The notes under the pieces were generated by a model that worked only from the letters and a program-made list of their open reading frames with translations, was not told the origin of the DNA and searched no databases. A stretch of DNA of 64,000 nucleotides from NCBI GenBank assembly GCA_033439795.1, contig JAUTDP010000014.1, positions 992,001 through 1,056,000 on the forward strand, given 5' to 3'. The stretch comes from Sordaria brevicollis (lineage: Eukaryota > Ascomycota > Sordariomycetes > Sordariales > Sordariaceae). Positions 34,525 to 46,211 of the stretch are shown one piece after another (the first letter of the stretch is position 1; each line of letters begins with the position of its first letter). The translations under genes were made by a program, and so were the position numbers.

Positions 34525-36452
34525 TTAATGCTGCTCCCCTTCTTCATCCCTCTGCTGAACCCAATACCGCAAAACACCCTGCGCGCATTTCCACAGCTCA
34601 TAGCCCGCTTGTGAGCCCTGGGACGAGTGCTGTGACTGCGATTGTGATTGCGACTGCAACTGCGAAGAAAGAAGCCGTCGTCGTCTCTTTCGTTCAGCAC
34701 TAATCTGTTCCAGCTTTTCGGTAATAAGGAAATGTGGCCAGTGGGAGGAGTCAAAAATGCCGAGGATGGAGAAAAGGCGGAGGCAGGTGAGGGATTGGAG
34801 TTCGCGTTCTTCTTGTGAGTGGTCGTGTTGTTGGCTAGGGTTGTGAGATGAAGAAGGTGGATGGTCGGGGTGGGACATTAGACGTTCGTAGCCGAGTTTT
34901 GTTAACTGAGGTTTTGTTAGTCTGAGGGTTGACGGTAAGAAAATGTGGGGAGGGAGGGAGAGGGAGGTGGATGGGGGAAGAGGAAGGTTGAAGGGAAAGG
35001 TGAATTGGGGGAGAGAGATGCTTAAAATGTATTATGAGGTTAGGGGTTAAGGAATGTAAGGGGTAGAGGGGGTTGATGGGTAAGAAAGGCTGAGGAGGGA
35101 AGAAGGGCTTGAGGCCAATGATTTAAGATACGGGGAATAGAGACAGATGAAGAGAGGTGACAGGAGATATAGGAAGATGATAGGCTGAGAAGAGAAAACC
35201 AGTAGAACGCCAGCTATAGGAGGAAAGCGAAGGTTTTTGAGGCATAGGTTTCGGAAACGATGAAAGAGAGTAAAGGAGGCATGGGCGGAATATAGACACA
35301 TAGTGCTTGAAAGTCACTCACCTCCCAAGTCTGTTCCCCGCCCAAAGTCGCTCCGCCTCTCACCAACCAATACAAGAACTTGACCGACTCCCAACCTTGC
35401 CTGACCGGGTTCGCCAGCAGATGATTTGGGATCTTGGTGTCTGGGTTGATATCCCAATATCCCGTGCGCTTCTCCCTATTCTCAAGGCCATAGTAAATAC
35501 CGAAGGGGTCGAACTGGGGCAAGATGGTGGTGAACCAGGACCAATCGGCTTCGAAGCAAGCTTCTACGTCGAGTTTATTAGACTGAGATGAGGAAGGAGG
35601 ATCGGGCGAGTCGGCGTCGGTGTCGGAGAACCAGTCACCGCCAAAGTGTAGACGGTGGTGAGGATGGTGAGGATAGTTTTGCTGGTTAAGGCCAGAGTCT
35701 TCTCCTGCTATAAGGAGGTCATGGTCAAGTTCGACGCGCGTAGGACCGATCATGAGCCAGTTCTCGGTGTGGATGAAGGGCCGAGACAGCCCGTTTTGCT
35801 GTTGGCGCCGGATCCAAACTTGTTGAGCGTGAAGGAGGAGAGAGAAGGTGAACCATTTGGAGGAGATGATGGAGGTCTATGGAAGGGTTGTTAGTCTTAG
35901 ACTGGACCGTGTGAGAGGACGGGAATTATTGAGAATATGAACTGATCGATGAGCGGGTTTTGACATCGTTGAGTCTACCGATTTGATGAGTGAAGAAAGA
36001 GGGAGACTAACCTGAAACTCGGCATTCCCACCCATTCTCTCACCATCTTTCTCATACCCTCTATACGAGATGACGTCCTTCCTCGGACAGCCAAACCACA
36101 AATCCCAGGTGTGAGAGAAAGCATCGACAATCAGCTGCAAGAGGAAAGTCCTGGCTGAAAGCATATAACCGATGCGGAGACTGCTCCTTGGAAAGTTGAG
36201 GTTCTCGGACATGGAAAAGATACGCTCAAGGATTTCAGGCGGTAGCTGTTCGATGAGGGCGGCCGGCTTTCGAGTCTTGACACGGCGTCGTCGTTTTACG
36301 CCATTCTTGTCGACCTGACTGGGGACCACGCCGGTTTCCTCGCCGTGTTCGTCACCCTCGTCATGATGTTTACGCTTGAAGCGCTCAGGATTTGGAGGCT
36401 GCCATGGCTGTTTGCGGCCACGGCCTCTGATTTTGATGGGCGTCAGTTTCAT
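34525..36452 (-). CDS. F-box-like protein of unknown target
   Basis: Exons are 36452-36012, 35876-35322 and 34905-34525, giving 458 aa with all junctions in phase 0. The introns are 135 bp (donor GTTAGT, branch GACTAAC) and 416 bp (donor GTGAGT, branch CTAAC). The basic N-terminus (KLTPIKIRGRGRKQPW and a KRRRRVKTRK nuclear-type signal) is followed by an F-box-like segment at about residues 66-95 (ALIEQLPPEILERIFSMSEN). F-box proteins recruit substrates to SCF ubiquitin ligases through Skp1. The rest, rich in Trp and His, matches no repeat type that I recognise (no LRR, WD40 or Kelch). The C-terminal exon contains a Gln/Ser run (LQSQSQSQSQ). The long second intron is pyrimidine-rich on the coding strand and could hide a small exon. 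Confidence 0.75.
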
Positions 36453-37283
36453 TGTTTACCGTTCTGCAGCAATGCAGGAGAACGGCAACAAGGGCTGAAT
36501 TGAGGACTATGAAGTCGTAGACATGTCGTGATGTGCCGGTTGTAAAGTGGTTGAACCCTTGTGTAAGTCGTCAATTCCCCATCGAGCAAGTGCAGTGGGT
36601 TCGGACGAGTTCATGGAGAAGGAAAGGGAGCGAGGGCAAGGTTGAACCGCTATGCGGAATTTTGGCAGACACGCAACAGACACTGCCATGTACAAACCCG
36701 GAGACGTTCATCCAGGCAACCAGAACAGGGCTTAAAGAGAATGCATTGATCGAATACTTCAATTCCGAAGTCAAATAGTGTTTATGGAAGTGGTTAAGCC
36801 CAAAACCGTGGATGGCATTCCAGGCATGTCGTCGAAGTCAGAATGCGCTAACAATTTTCTTATCAACTGAAGCGCGGTGATTGATAGAAAACACAGCGAC
36901 TTCCCTTGTCGACTGGAGTTGCCCACATGCATGACGATGTCCCGCTTTTTATGCATTCACTCCCCACGGGCACCTGAAGCACCCCTCTTATGGCGCATTT
37001 TCCCGCCAATCTCGATCCTCAACACCACCTCTCGGCGTGGCTCCATCGAAAGCTTTGACGACTGTTCGATACTTTTCTGCAGGCACAACATCGGACTGGG
37101 ATTTGGTAAGGTGCGTTGCGGCCATCTTTTTGGGAAGGCAGGAAGGCCTCACAAACACCGCGAATCATTTCTCTCGTTTGATTTGCGCGTTGCCTTTCTT
37201 TCGTCTCTTTATTACTATTCGTTTGCGACGAAAGAAGCAAGAAGACAGGAGCATCGTCACAGTCAAGACGATCCTTCGCTGCA
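36453..37283. promoter_or_regulatory. Divergent promoter region, F-box-like gene and mrs2
   Basis: About 830 bp lies between outward-facing start codons. No recognised binding site or gene is present. Short overlapping frames on both strands have no support. Confidence 0.45.
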
Positions 37284-39063
37284 ATGCCGCCGGCATTGAA
37301 ACCAGCAGCGCCATCACGGAGTCTCCTTCGGTATCTTCGCGCCCAGTCCGAAGGGCTCCCGTTTGCGCCAACATGTCGCGCTACTCTTGAACGACAACAT
37401 CCGGCTCTACAGCGTCGCCATGTCTGTACCGCAGGCGGTTCGACCAGACCACCATCACCAGCAAGACAGTCTTCCTCAACAACAACGACGACGAGATCGC
37501 TGAGCACAATAACGCCGCCCAAGCGCATCCAGTTGCGTTCCGGTCTCATTGACCTCGAGGCTATCCTCCCAAAGTCGCTTCGAAAACAGCGCACCACAAA
37601 GTCCCTCCTTGCACTTCCACCGCCGGCTGGCTCGTTGCGGTTCTCTTCCAACCAATCCTCCGACTGTAGCCACAACAAAAGGCCGAAGCTTAGAGAGTGG
37701 CTATTCGGCAATGGCGAGAAGAAGGGGCCACCAGAAACCAGGCTGAGCGACGACGATATACGAGTAGCACTCGAGGAGGAGTCTGGTTCCATCTTCCAGC
37801 GCAGGGCTTTGACGGCAAAGGCTGCCATGGATCCTAGACTGAGGTGTACAGAGGTGGACGAGAACGGCAACGTTGTCATGGTGGACGGTGAGCTCAAAAA
37901 GAGTGAGCTTATCGCAAAGGTGCGTGATTCTCCAACAAATATGCCATCCCAAGACCGCATTGCTAACAGATCAAAACAAAACAGTACGGTCTTCTGCCTC
38001 GCGATCTTCGCAAGATCGACTCGTCCAACCTTCCCCACATCCTCATCCGTCCCTCGGCGATTCTTCTCAACTTGCTACACTTGAAGGTCCTGATCAAGCA
38101 TGATTGCGTCCTTCTGTTCGACGTCTACGGTTCCAAGAGTTCATACCCCCAGTCGGCCTTCATGTACGATCTACAAGGCAAGCTTCAGCAGAAGCAGTCG
38201 TCCGGAGCCAACAGTCTTCCCTACGAATTCCGCGCTCTCGAAGCCGTGCTTATGTCGGTCACGTCCGAGTTGGAAGCCGACTTTGAGGCGGTTCGCGACC
38301 CCGTTATTCGCATTCTCAGCGAGCTCGAAGACGATATCGACCGCGAGAAGCTGAGGGTCTTGCTTGTCCTGTCCAAGCGGGTCAGCACCTTTGAGCAAAA
38401 GGCCAAGCTCGTGCGTGATGCCATTGAGGAACTGCTTGAGGCCGATGACGATCTTGCATCCATGTACTTGACTGAGAAGACGCATGATCTCTACAGAGGC
38501 GAGGACGACCACACGGAAATCGAGCTCTTGTTGGAGTCTTATAACAAGATTTGCGACGAAGTGGTGGAGGAAGCGAGTAACCTCGTCTCGAGCATCAGGA
38601 ACACGGAGGAAATGTGAGTTTACACCCTTACGTATGACAGAAACATCCCTAACAACTGGACAGTATCCGTGCCATCCTCGACGCTAACCGTAACTCGCTC
38701 ATGTTGCTCGACCTCAAGTTCAGCGTCGGCACCTTGGGTCTGGCAATGGGCACCTTCCTGGCGTCTTGGTACGGCATGAACCTGGAGAATTTCATAGAGG
38801 AAACCAACTGGGGATTTGCCATGGTCACGTCAGTCTCGACGGTCGCCTCCCTCATAGTGTGCTGGTACGGCCTCGTCAAGCTCCGCAAGGTGCAGCGCGT
38901 CAAGATGGGCGACCTGCACAACCGCAACGCCCCCAACCACTGGTTCCGCGATGAGAGCACCGACGTCCTGCTCGACCCCAGCAACCGGGAACGGTTGAGG
39001 AGGATCAACTCGATGAAGAATGCCCAGGCGAAGAGGGTTACCATTAACAAGAAGTGGTTTTAA
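37284..39063 (+). CDS. mrs2: Mitochondrial inner-membrane magnesium channel Mrs2 (CorA family)
   Basis: Mrs2 forms a pentameric channel that brings Mg2+ into the matrix, needed among other things for group II intron splicing. Exons are 37284-37919, 37985-38613 and 38664-39063, giving 554 aa. The Arg/Ser-rich, acid-poor N-terminus is a mitochondrial targeting presequence. A long helical matrix domain follows. The diagnostic GMN motif is at residues 459-461, at the end of the first membrane segment (TLGLAMGTFLASWYGMN). A second membrane segment (GFAMVTSVSTVASLIVCWYG) is followed by the basic matrix tail. The intron between EE and IIRAILDANRN keeps the CorA core continuous. It could be the Mrs2 or the Lpe10/Mfm1 paralogue; most filamentous fungi have one. 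Confidence 0.94.
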
Positions 39064-40799
39064 TGTCCTTTCTGTGATGAAGACGCAGAAGGGCAGAGTA
39101 GGGTCGGTTATGCGATGGGTGGGCATGAGAGCGTTTTGGCGTTTCTAGGGAGAATGAACGGAATCCCCCTTTTTCGTGTGTTGTTTCGTTTTGAGAAGGA
39201 AAAATAATGGTGGCAAAAGTTGCATATTAGACGGATTGAAGGCGTTCGAGTTCTAAAAAGGGGGGCACCTCTGTTTTTGTTTTGCTTGTTGGGTGCAGTG
39301 TTGTAAGATGGTTGTCGTCTTTATCATTCTTTCTTCTCTATGTACTAAGTAGTACAGATTTCATCTCAACTCATCATTCTTACTAGGTAGAGAGAGGTTC
39401 CAAGAAGTGTTATAGACGAGTTTGCCCTAGAGGAGATAAATATACCCACCCAGGAACGAACACGCTTCTTCTTGTTAGGATACGATAAAGATAGGCAGGT
39501 TATCATTAGTTCATGTCACCCGTTGGACTGACTCGATGATCGTGATGATATGTCAGTTCCTTGATGTTTCTCTCACCAAAATCTCTCGTTCCTTTCGCTA
39601 TCAGTCTTCGGGTTCTTCTTCCCTAGAACCCTTGTAAACCTGGATGGAGATGGATGAACCCTAGACCTCTCGGCAACATCATCTGTCACCACCAACTGTA
39701 GGCCGAGGTCGATCAAGAGGCAAATGGCTAGAATACACAACTCAATGTCACTCCCGTTCATCCGTAGTGGTCTGTTTTGTCCGGTCGTTGGCTGCGCTTG
39801 AAGATACTCCGTAAATACAGGGGGCCGGCCGACGGCAGTTGGGGAAACCTAGGCTGCCCTGAAGCTTCCCCGCAAAATCCCGCCAAGACTCATGGAAAAG
39901 TGGGTGCCCCGCGCCGCGAACGTTCGGGGAATTGGATCTGGACGACCTCACCTCACACCACTTCTGAATGCACGGGACAGCGACATCACACTACAAAGCT
40001 TCACCGGCAACAACCCCGTGACGCAACATCCCCCGAATTGGAAACTGGACTTCACCGTATATAACATAACGACTACGGATCAAATCTGAGCGACAACACA
40101 CACCGTGCCTTTGCCTTGCTCCGCGTGGCTCAAATATCGATACAATCCTTCCAAACTCGGATTTCTGACAGCTCAAAAGAGGCTCAGCAAGACAGATCAA
40201 TAATCACAATTTCCCAGCGGCTTGGACAGTCAATTGAGAGAGAAGATACATAAACCGGTCTATTGAACGGATTGAGATCGTCATTCAGTTCGGCATCCCT
40301 CATCATTATCATTGGTTAGCAAGGTCAGTTCTTCTCATCACATCAACCTTCACTTCATTTTTGGAAAGAATTACGCCCATTGCAAGAGTTGAAGCTGTTA
40401 TAAGCTACATTGGTTGAAAGGTTCAAGTGGCTTCCTTCTATTCCCGTCTTCTTTTCCACCCCGAGCATGGAGACGTGATGGATCTATCGCATCAGGGTCC
40501 TCAGTGAGGCTCTTCGGGACTCGCGGCCCGGGTGAACCCGGGGTTGGGTGACGCTCACGGTTACGGTTCATCACAACTTTGGAGTCGTTGCGAATTGCTT
40601 CACGATCGGAGTCATGGCCCAAATGAAGGCCTGGTCAAGGTTCTGTCTGTACGTCAACGGGCGTCTTGGCATAAAAGGCGATGGTCATGACTTCGGACTG
40701 AATCATTCACCATTGAACCTTTGAGCCTCACTTCACTTCACTTTTCCTTCTTTCACAGGTTCTTCACACATAAACTGAAGCCAGGAAGCTAACATTAAC
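39064..40799. other. Intergenic region, nothing recognised
   Basis: This holds the mrs2 3' UTR and the promoter of the following gene. I see no repeat, RNA gene or supported reading frame across these 1.7 kb. Confidence 0.5.
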
Positions 40800-42747
40800 A
40801 TGCCACAACAGAAACTCGTTACTCGACGCCCATCATTCACAGTACCACTCCGTCCCAAAAGAAGACTTTCCCGCTCACGCCGTTCTTCTCGAGGACTTGA
40901 ACTCATCTTTAACATTGCTCAAGCTCAACCATCATCAACGCTACTCCCCCGAAAACCACATAGTAGGAGAGGATCAAAGTCAACTTCAAGACTCCACCAA
41001 CCGCCGCCAACACCACCTTGCACGCCGGCAGCGGATACGGACACGGAGGAGTTTCTATTTCCACAACAACAGAGTTCAACAAAGGACAACAATAATTCCG
41101 AAAACACCGACAAAATGATGTCCCACATCCCCGGCGAGATCCCACCACCCAACCTGGCCGCCCTGGCCGAGGACCATTACTTCAGCGCCAACCCGCCCCC
41201 CAAGGACCTCGAGAAGCATGTCAAGATGGCTAAGGACTTTATTGACTTTCATGCGAACGGAGGGAGGAGGTTGGTGCTGATTACGAGTGGTGGGACTACG
41301 GTGCCTCTTGGTGAGTTTCTCTTCTTTTCTTTTGGGTAAGAGATGACGATGAGTGCTGGATGTAAAAGGGGAAGAGGAAATAGGGAAATGAGTAAAGACA
41401 TTAAAGGGAAGGGAAAAGGGTGAAGACAGTATGGCGGAGGGTTGAGAATGGAGTGGGCAACTGAGACAAGAATGAGAAGAGGAACATGAATTGTCGAAGA
41501 GGTTGCTAACCTCTACCAGAAAAGCAGACTGTGCGATTCATCGACAACTTCTCGGCCGGTACTCGCGGTGCTGTAAGTTTGCTCTTTGCTTTTTTTTTTC
41601 TTTTCCAACACGAATGTCTAACCAAGCACCCACAGACATCAGCCGAATACTTCCTCGAAGCTGGCTACGCCGTCCTTTTCCTCCATCGCCAATTCTCCCT
41701 TCTGCCCTTCTCCCGCCACTACTCGCACGCCACCGACTGCTTCCTCGATTACTTCAAGGAAGGGCCCGACGGCAAGTCCGTCGTCGCCCGCGACAAGGAC
41801 GCCAGCAAGATGCTGCAAGTCCTCCGCAAGTACCACGCCGCGCGCGACAACAACATGCTCCTGGCCATCCCCTTCGTCAGCATCTCGGACTACCTGCACG
41901 AGCTCCGATCCATCGCCCAGCTAATGAAGCCTCTGGGTCCTAACGCGCTCTTGTACCTCGCCGCCGCCGTGAGCGATTTCTTTGTTCCGCCTGATCGCAT
42001 GTCGGAGCACAAGATCCAGAGCACGGATGCTGTTGCTGAATACAAGAAAGGTCACTCCGCCTCTGCGACTCCCAGCGCTAGTCACAGAGCTACACCTGCT
42101 CCCGCCAACGGAAATGGTTCTGGGGTGGTAGACGAGGAAACCTTTGACAACTTTGATTCCTCCCCCAGCGTGCCGAGGAGTAAGCGCCTTGTTGTCGACC
42201 TGGACCCGGTACCCAAGTTTTTGAAGAACCTGGTCGAGGGTTGGTCGCCCGAGGGAATGATTGTTTCGTTCAAGCTCGAGACGGACCCGAGCATCTTGAC
42301 GCTGAAGGCCAAGTACTCGTTGAATCGCTATCAGCATCACTTGGTGATTGGAAACCTGCTGTATGTTTTTTTTTTGTCTCCTCCTTCCCTCCCTTTCTCT
42401 CTCTTCCCCTGCACCCGCTAACATGACAAAACTGTAACAGCTCAACCCGCAAATGGGAAGTGGTCTTCGTAGCGCCCAACCGCAAAGACAAGTGGATCCG
42501 CGTCCCCATGCACCGTCGTGTCGGTTCATCGTCTACTGCTGCTGCCAACCCGCAACAACCACCAACAACAGAAACAACGGAGAAGGACGAACCGCTAGAC
42601 CCCAAGTCCCTACCCGATGGAGAACCCGAGATCGAGATTGAATCACTCATCATCCCGGCGGTTAAGGAGCTGCATAGTGAGTACGTGGACACGTTTGAAC
42701 GCGAGAGGAGGGGGAGGAATAGCGCGACGCCGACGCCTGATGCTTAG
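40800..42747 (+). CDS. cab2: Phosphopantothenate-cysteine ligase (CoA biosynthesis)
   Basis: PPCS joins 4'-phosphopantothenate to cysteine, the second step of CoA synthesis, in the cytosol. Exons are 40800-41310, 41520-41572, 41636-42360 and 42441-42747, giving 531 aa from the first ATG. Introns have donors GTGAGT, GTAAGT and GTATGT. Eukaryotic PPCS features are clear: LVLITSGGTTVPLE (nucleotide loop), VRFIDNFSAGTRGATSAEYF, the AAAVSDFFVPP block and VSFKLETDPSIL. The first about 105 residues are Arg/Ser/Pro-rich and absent from most homologues. Translation could instead begin at MMSHIPGEIP (41,115). That start fits the family better, so the upstream ATG is uncertain. A Ser/Thr/Ala loop (after EYKKGHSASATPS) is inserted before the C-terminal part. 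Confidence 0.92.
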
Positions 42748-44410
42748 GAACGGAAGGTGATGGTGTGGTGATGCGAGTTTGCTCTGAAATGACTGCCCTG
42801 GAGTGGGAAGGATGGTGTAGCATGCTGTGGGGTTGAGGAGAGGAAGGGCAATGACAGGGTGTGATAAATACAGTGTATTCTTATGTGGAAAAAGTTGCAA
42901 GCTATCATCATCAAAAAAGTTTCATAAGGACCAATGCGGGAAAGAAACGATAGAGCGGAGGAGGGAACTCAGTTTATCATTGTCGATAACATAACAGATA
43001 GCATTTTGGTTTCAAAACAACAGTCGAGGCTCTTGTATTATTATCTAGCTCTAGTCTTCGGAAGGTGATACAATACAGTGAGAGCTTCCACTGGCATGTA
43101 CTTGTGGTTTGTAGGATTCCTGTTTGTTATGGTTTTTCGAACCTGGTAAGGCTGTTTTGATACAGCTCTTTAAACAATCATCTTCATAATCGAGATCAAG
43201 AAATAAAGTTATAATGCACAAAAGTTTAGCAGAAGAGAGAATGGCCCAAGGCAACTCCTGACGTTGTGGAAACTTAAAACTCTGAGTTGGATCATGAAGT
43301 TGTATTCACCAACGTTGCTGAGCAACGTTTTGGAGACGTTGAGGACATAAATTGAGTTCGTCACTGGTGAACATCGATGCAGTTATTTGAGTAACATGTG
43401 GGAAAAGTCCACGAGCAAAGTACTATTGACTGAGGTCAAAGTGATCCGATGGATAATGGAGTTAGAAGATTCATCATCTTTCTCATGTAAATCTATACAA
43501 GTAACCGTGGGTATCAGCTTCCATGGCTGAGCACGCAACAACCACGGTTATCAACTTTGAATGATTGATTGGTGTTACAGCACTCCAAGGTTAGATGACA
43601 GTAGCTCTGGATATGTTGGTGTTTGAAACAGGAACAAATGTGACCATATCGTTTACCGCGAGACTGTCGATGACCTTTCAGATGCTCAGAATACAGCCTG
43701 GAGCCTGGGTTGTTGACATTTTGATATGGACAAGTTCGACAGCTACGTCATGGTCCGGGGTGTGGAAGATCCGGGGGAGATGATGTGGACTTCCGTTGGT
43801 GAAATGAGAACCTTGTTGTCTTTTTCTAGCCCTGGCATTTGGAAGAAATCTGGTGCGATAAAACTCGACGTTGCCGAAGATAGGTACGCATATGATACAG
43901 AGACGATCAAGCAGAATAGGAGCAGCCGATACGCCCGAAAGCAGCCGCCACGATATCCCGCGTCGAACCAAAATCAGTCACCAAAAAGACGAGAACCGGA
44001 ACAATGTGTGTTTGCCTGGAAAATCGTATTTTCTGTTTTACGTTTCTTCGCAGGCTTGTTGGCCTTAAAGGACTCTCGCCTGTTGTCCAGACTCAAGTCC
44101 ACCACACCCCAAAACAACACAGCATCCCATCCCAATTAACAGACGCCCTAACAAAAGTTGCTTGCCATTGCCCCTTCTTCCCTAGAGGTCTCCCTGTTTC
44201 CAGGAACCTCTTCAAAAACGTCCGTTCCGGCGTGGTCTTCGTCGTTCGTCATCCCGTCAAAAAGTTCGTTTCATCGTGGTTGACGCGTGGGTAAGAAAGG
44301 GTTTTGATGAGTCTCGGATTTAGCTCGCTAACTTTTGTCGCCGGAGAGAAGAAGGTCGTATTCATCGCGACGGAAGTGCTTCATTGTGAGTTACGGGAAT
44401 GTGGGCTAAT
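42748..44410. other. Intergenic region, nothing recognised
   Basis: This lies between the PPCS stop (+) and the eS30 stop (-). Small frames at 43595-44294 have no recognisable domain. I see no structured RNA. Confidence 0.5.
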
Positions 44411-45042
44411 TTAAGAGCCGGGGTTGGGGTTCATCTGTTTTTGCGATCATGTCAGTCTTCCTGTTCGCAAGACTTGGGTCGTTGCATGTCCGCTCTGCCT
44501 TCGAGATCTTGAGATCCTTTTTCCCCCAAGATCTGTCAGGCGGGCGGACAGTGACTGGAACTGACCTTGCGCTTGCCGCCGGTCATGGTGACGTTGACGA
44601 AACGGCGAGTGTAAGTGAGTCTCTTCTTGGCGCGGCCCTTAGGAGTCTTCTTCTTCTCCTGCTTCTCGACCTTAGGGGTCTGAGACTTGACCTTGCCTGT
44701 ATTGCGAAATTCTCGTCAGATTGTTGCCCTCGTCATGTTCCAAATCGGTGTTCGTTTTCGATGTTTTGGGCAGGGATAGTCGACTCGAAATCCATCTTCT
44801 CGTTCTTTCTCGATGATGCCCTCCTCTTCCGTTGTCGATGTTCGATGGGGTTGTGATGGTGATGATGATGGTGGTGATGACTGGGAAGCAAGATTATCAC
44901 GGGGAGAGCAACATACCGGCACGGGCCAAACTATTCAACAATCATCGTTAGCATCACTTCCGATCATCACATCCATCATTAGGAAAACCGGCATGAAGCC
45001 TGGCTACACGAATCAAACATACCTTCCGTGAACCTTTCCCAT
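44411..45042 (-). CDS. rps30: 40S ribosomal protein eS30
   Basis: eS30 is a very basic small-subunit protein near the decoding site. Four exons are read on minus: 45042-45023 (20 nt), 44930-44917 (14 nt), 44696-44566 (131 nt) and 44434-44411 (24 nt), giving 62 aa. The sequence reads [19 protein letters not shown], continues through [19 protein letters not shown] and [11 protein letters not shown], and ends MNPNPGS. Every junction has GT-AG ends (donors GTATGT, GTATGT, GTCAGT) and a CTAAC or TGAC branch. The 14-nt microexon is required to restore SLARAG. There is no ubiquitin-like (FUBI) fusion of the animal type. Dense introns in a short ribosomal gene are common in this group. Confidence 0.95.
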
Positions 45043-46211
45043 TTTCGGTTATTGCGGTGGGCGCGAGAAGACTACTGTGGTTGTAGAAGTGGTAAGGCCT
45101 CTTGCCGTCAAAAGGGGAGCAAAAATCGAGACTGGCAGGAATACTGACCTGGGCGGACTGGATTTAGCGATTAATTGTGGGAGCTGCGGGGCTCACCATT
45201 GGGGCTCAAACCGTGCGCCGCTCGCCTCCTCCCGGCACAGCGATTTTTTGCGTGGCTCACGTGAGGTGTGGCGAAGAACCTTTGCTGTGGCGGACAGGTC
45301 TTGGCGGCTTGGCAGTCGACGGGCGCTCTGAGCATGCCAGGTGACTGCACACGTGACTGCGCGCTCTCTTAGGTAGGTGTAATGTGGGTCTCACTTGCTT
45401 GACGGTTCTTGGCACCGTTCGGTTCGAACTGTCACCCAATTCATCTCAAGAAATGAGTGAAGCACATGGCATCAGCGGAACGTCGCCAGCGATACCGATT
45501 GCAGTGGTGTAACCGCGGGTGTCACAGTCGGGTGTAGTCGATACAGTATGCCCGGTCAACGTTATCGCAGATCAATGCCCGGCAGCACGATGAACAACGA
45601 AATCCTGACAACAGGATTATCGGCAGCCATGTCTGTCGATCTCTTCTACGGCAACAACACGGGCATCAGTTAGAAAACGCCTCCTCACAGCATCAAAGCA
45701 ACCCGACTCGAAGCAACCTGGCAGGCCTGGCTGGGCTCTCGAAGAGTGCTGACGACTCCCACTTACACTGACCGCGACGCCGAGACCAGTCACGTCACAG
45801 CAAGCACTGAACAAGCGGGGAATGAGGACGCGGCCCGCCTACCTCTAACGGCCCCACGAGGTCGCCCACCAATCCGGGGTTATACGTGCTGCACTGTTTC
45901 GCAAGAGCGCCCCGGCACCGACAGCGACTTTAGCGAGGAGATCCTGCAGGTGCCACTGCACACCCACCACAACCTGCAAGCGAAGAATCATTCGGAGCTT
46001 CTCCCGTCCCTTCATCTCGTCGATTTCTCTCGAGATATTTCACAGAACGACTTACATCTCAGTTGTGAAACTGGCAGAGAAAACCTCTTTCTCCGCCGAT
46101 TCATCACCAAGTCGACTCACACATTCACGAGTATCAGTGGTCGACATCAACTGATACATATACGACTTATACCGTGAAAGAAACCTCTTCGAGGTCGACG
46201 TTTCATTCACC
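45043..46211. promoter_or_regulatory. Divergent promoter region, eS30 and CREG-like gene
   Basis: Two genes point outward from this 1.17-kb stretch, so promoters and 5' UTRs are expected. No gene is seen. I do not recognise a defined ribosomal-protein promoter box with confidence. Confidence 0.45.

Noticed and set aside
37019..38038. 339-codon open frame on the minus strand
   Set aside because: Antisense to mrs2 exon 1, no domain, low-complexity composition.
2143..42747. Functional link between the acetyl-CoA transporter and the CoA-synthesis ligase as a cluster
   Set aside because: They are almost 37 kb apart with many unrelated genes between; co-location is likely chance.
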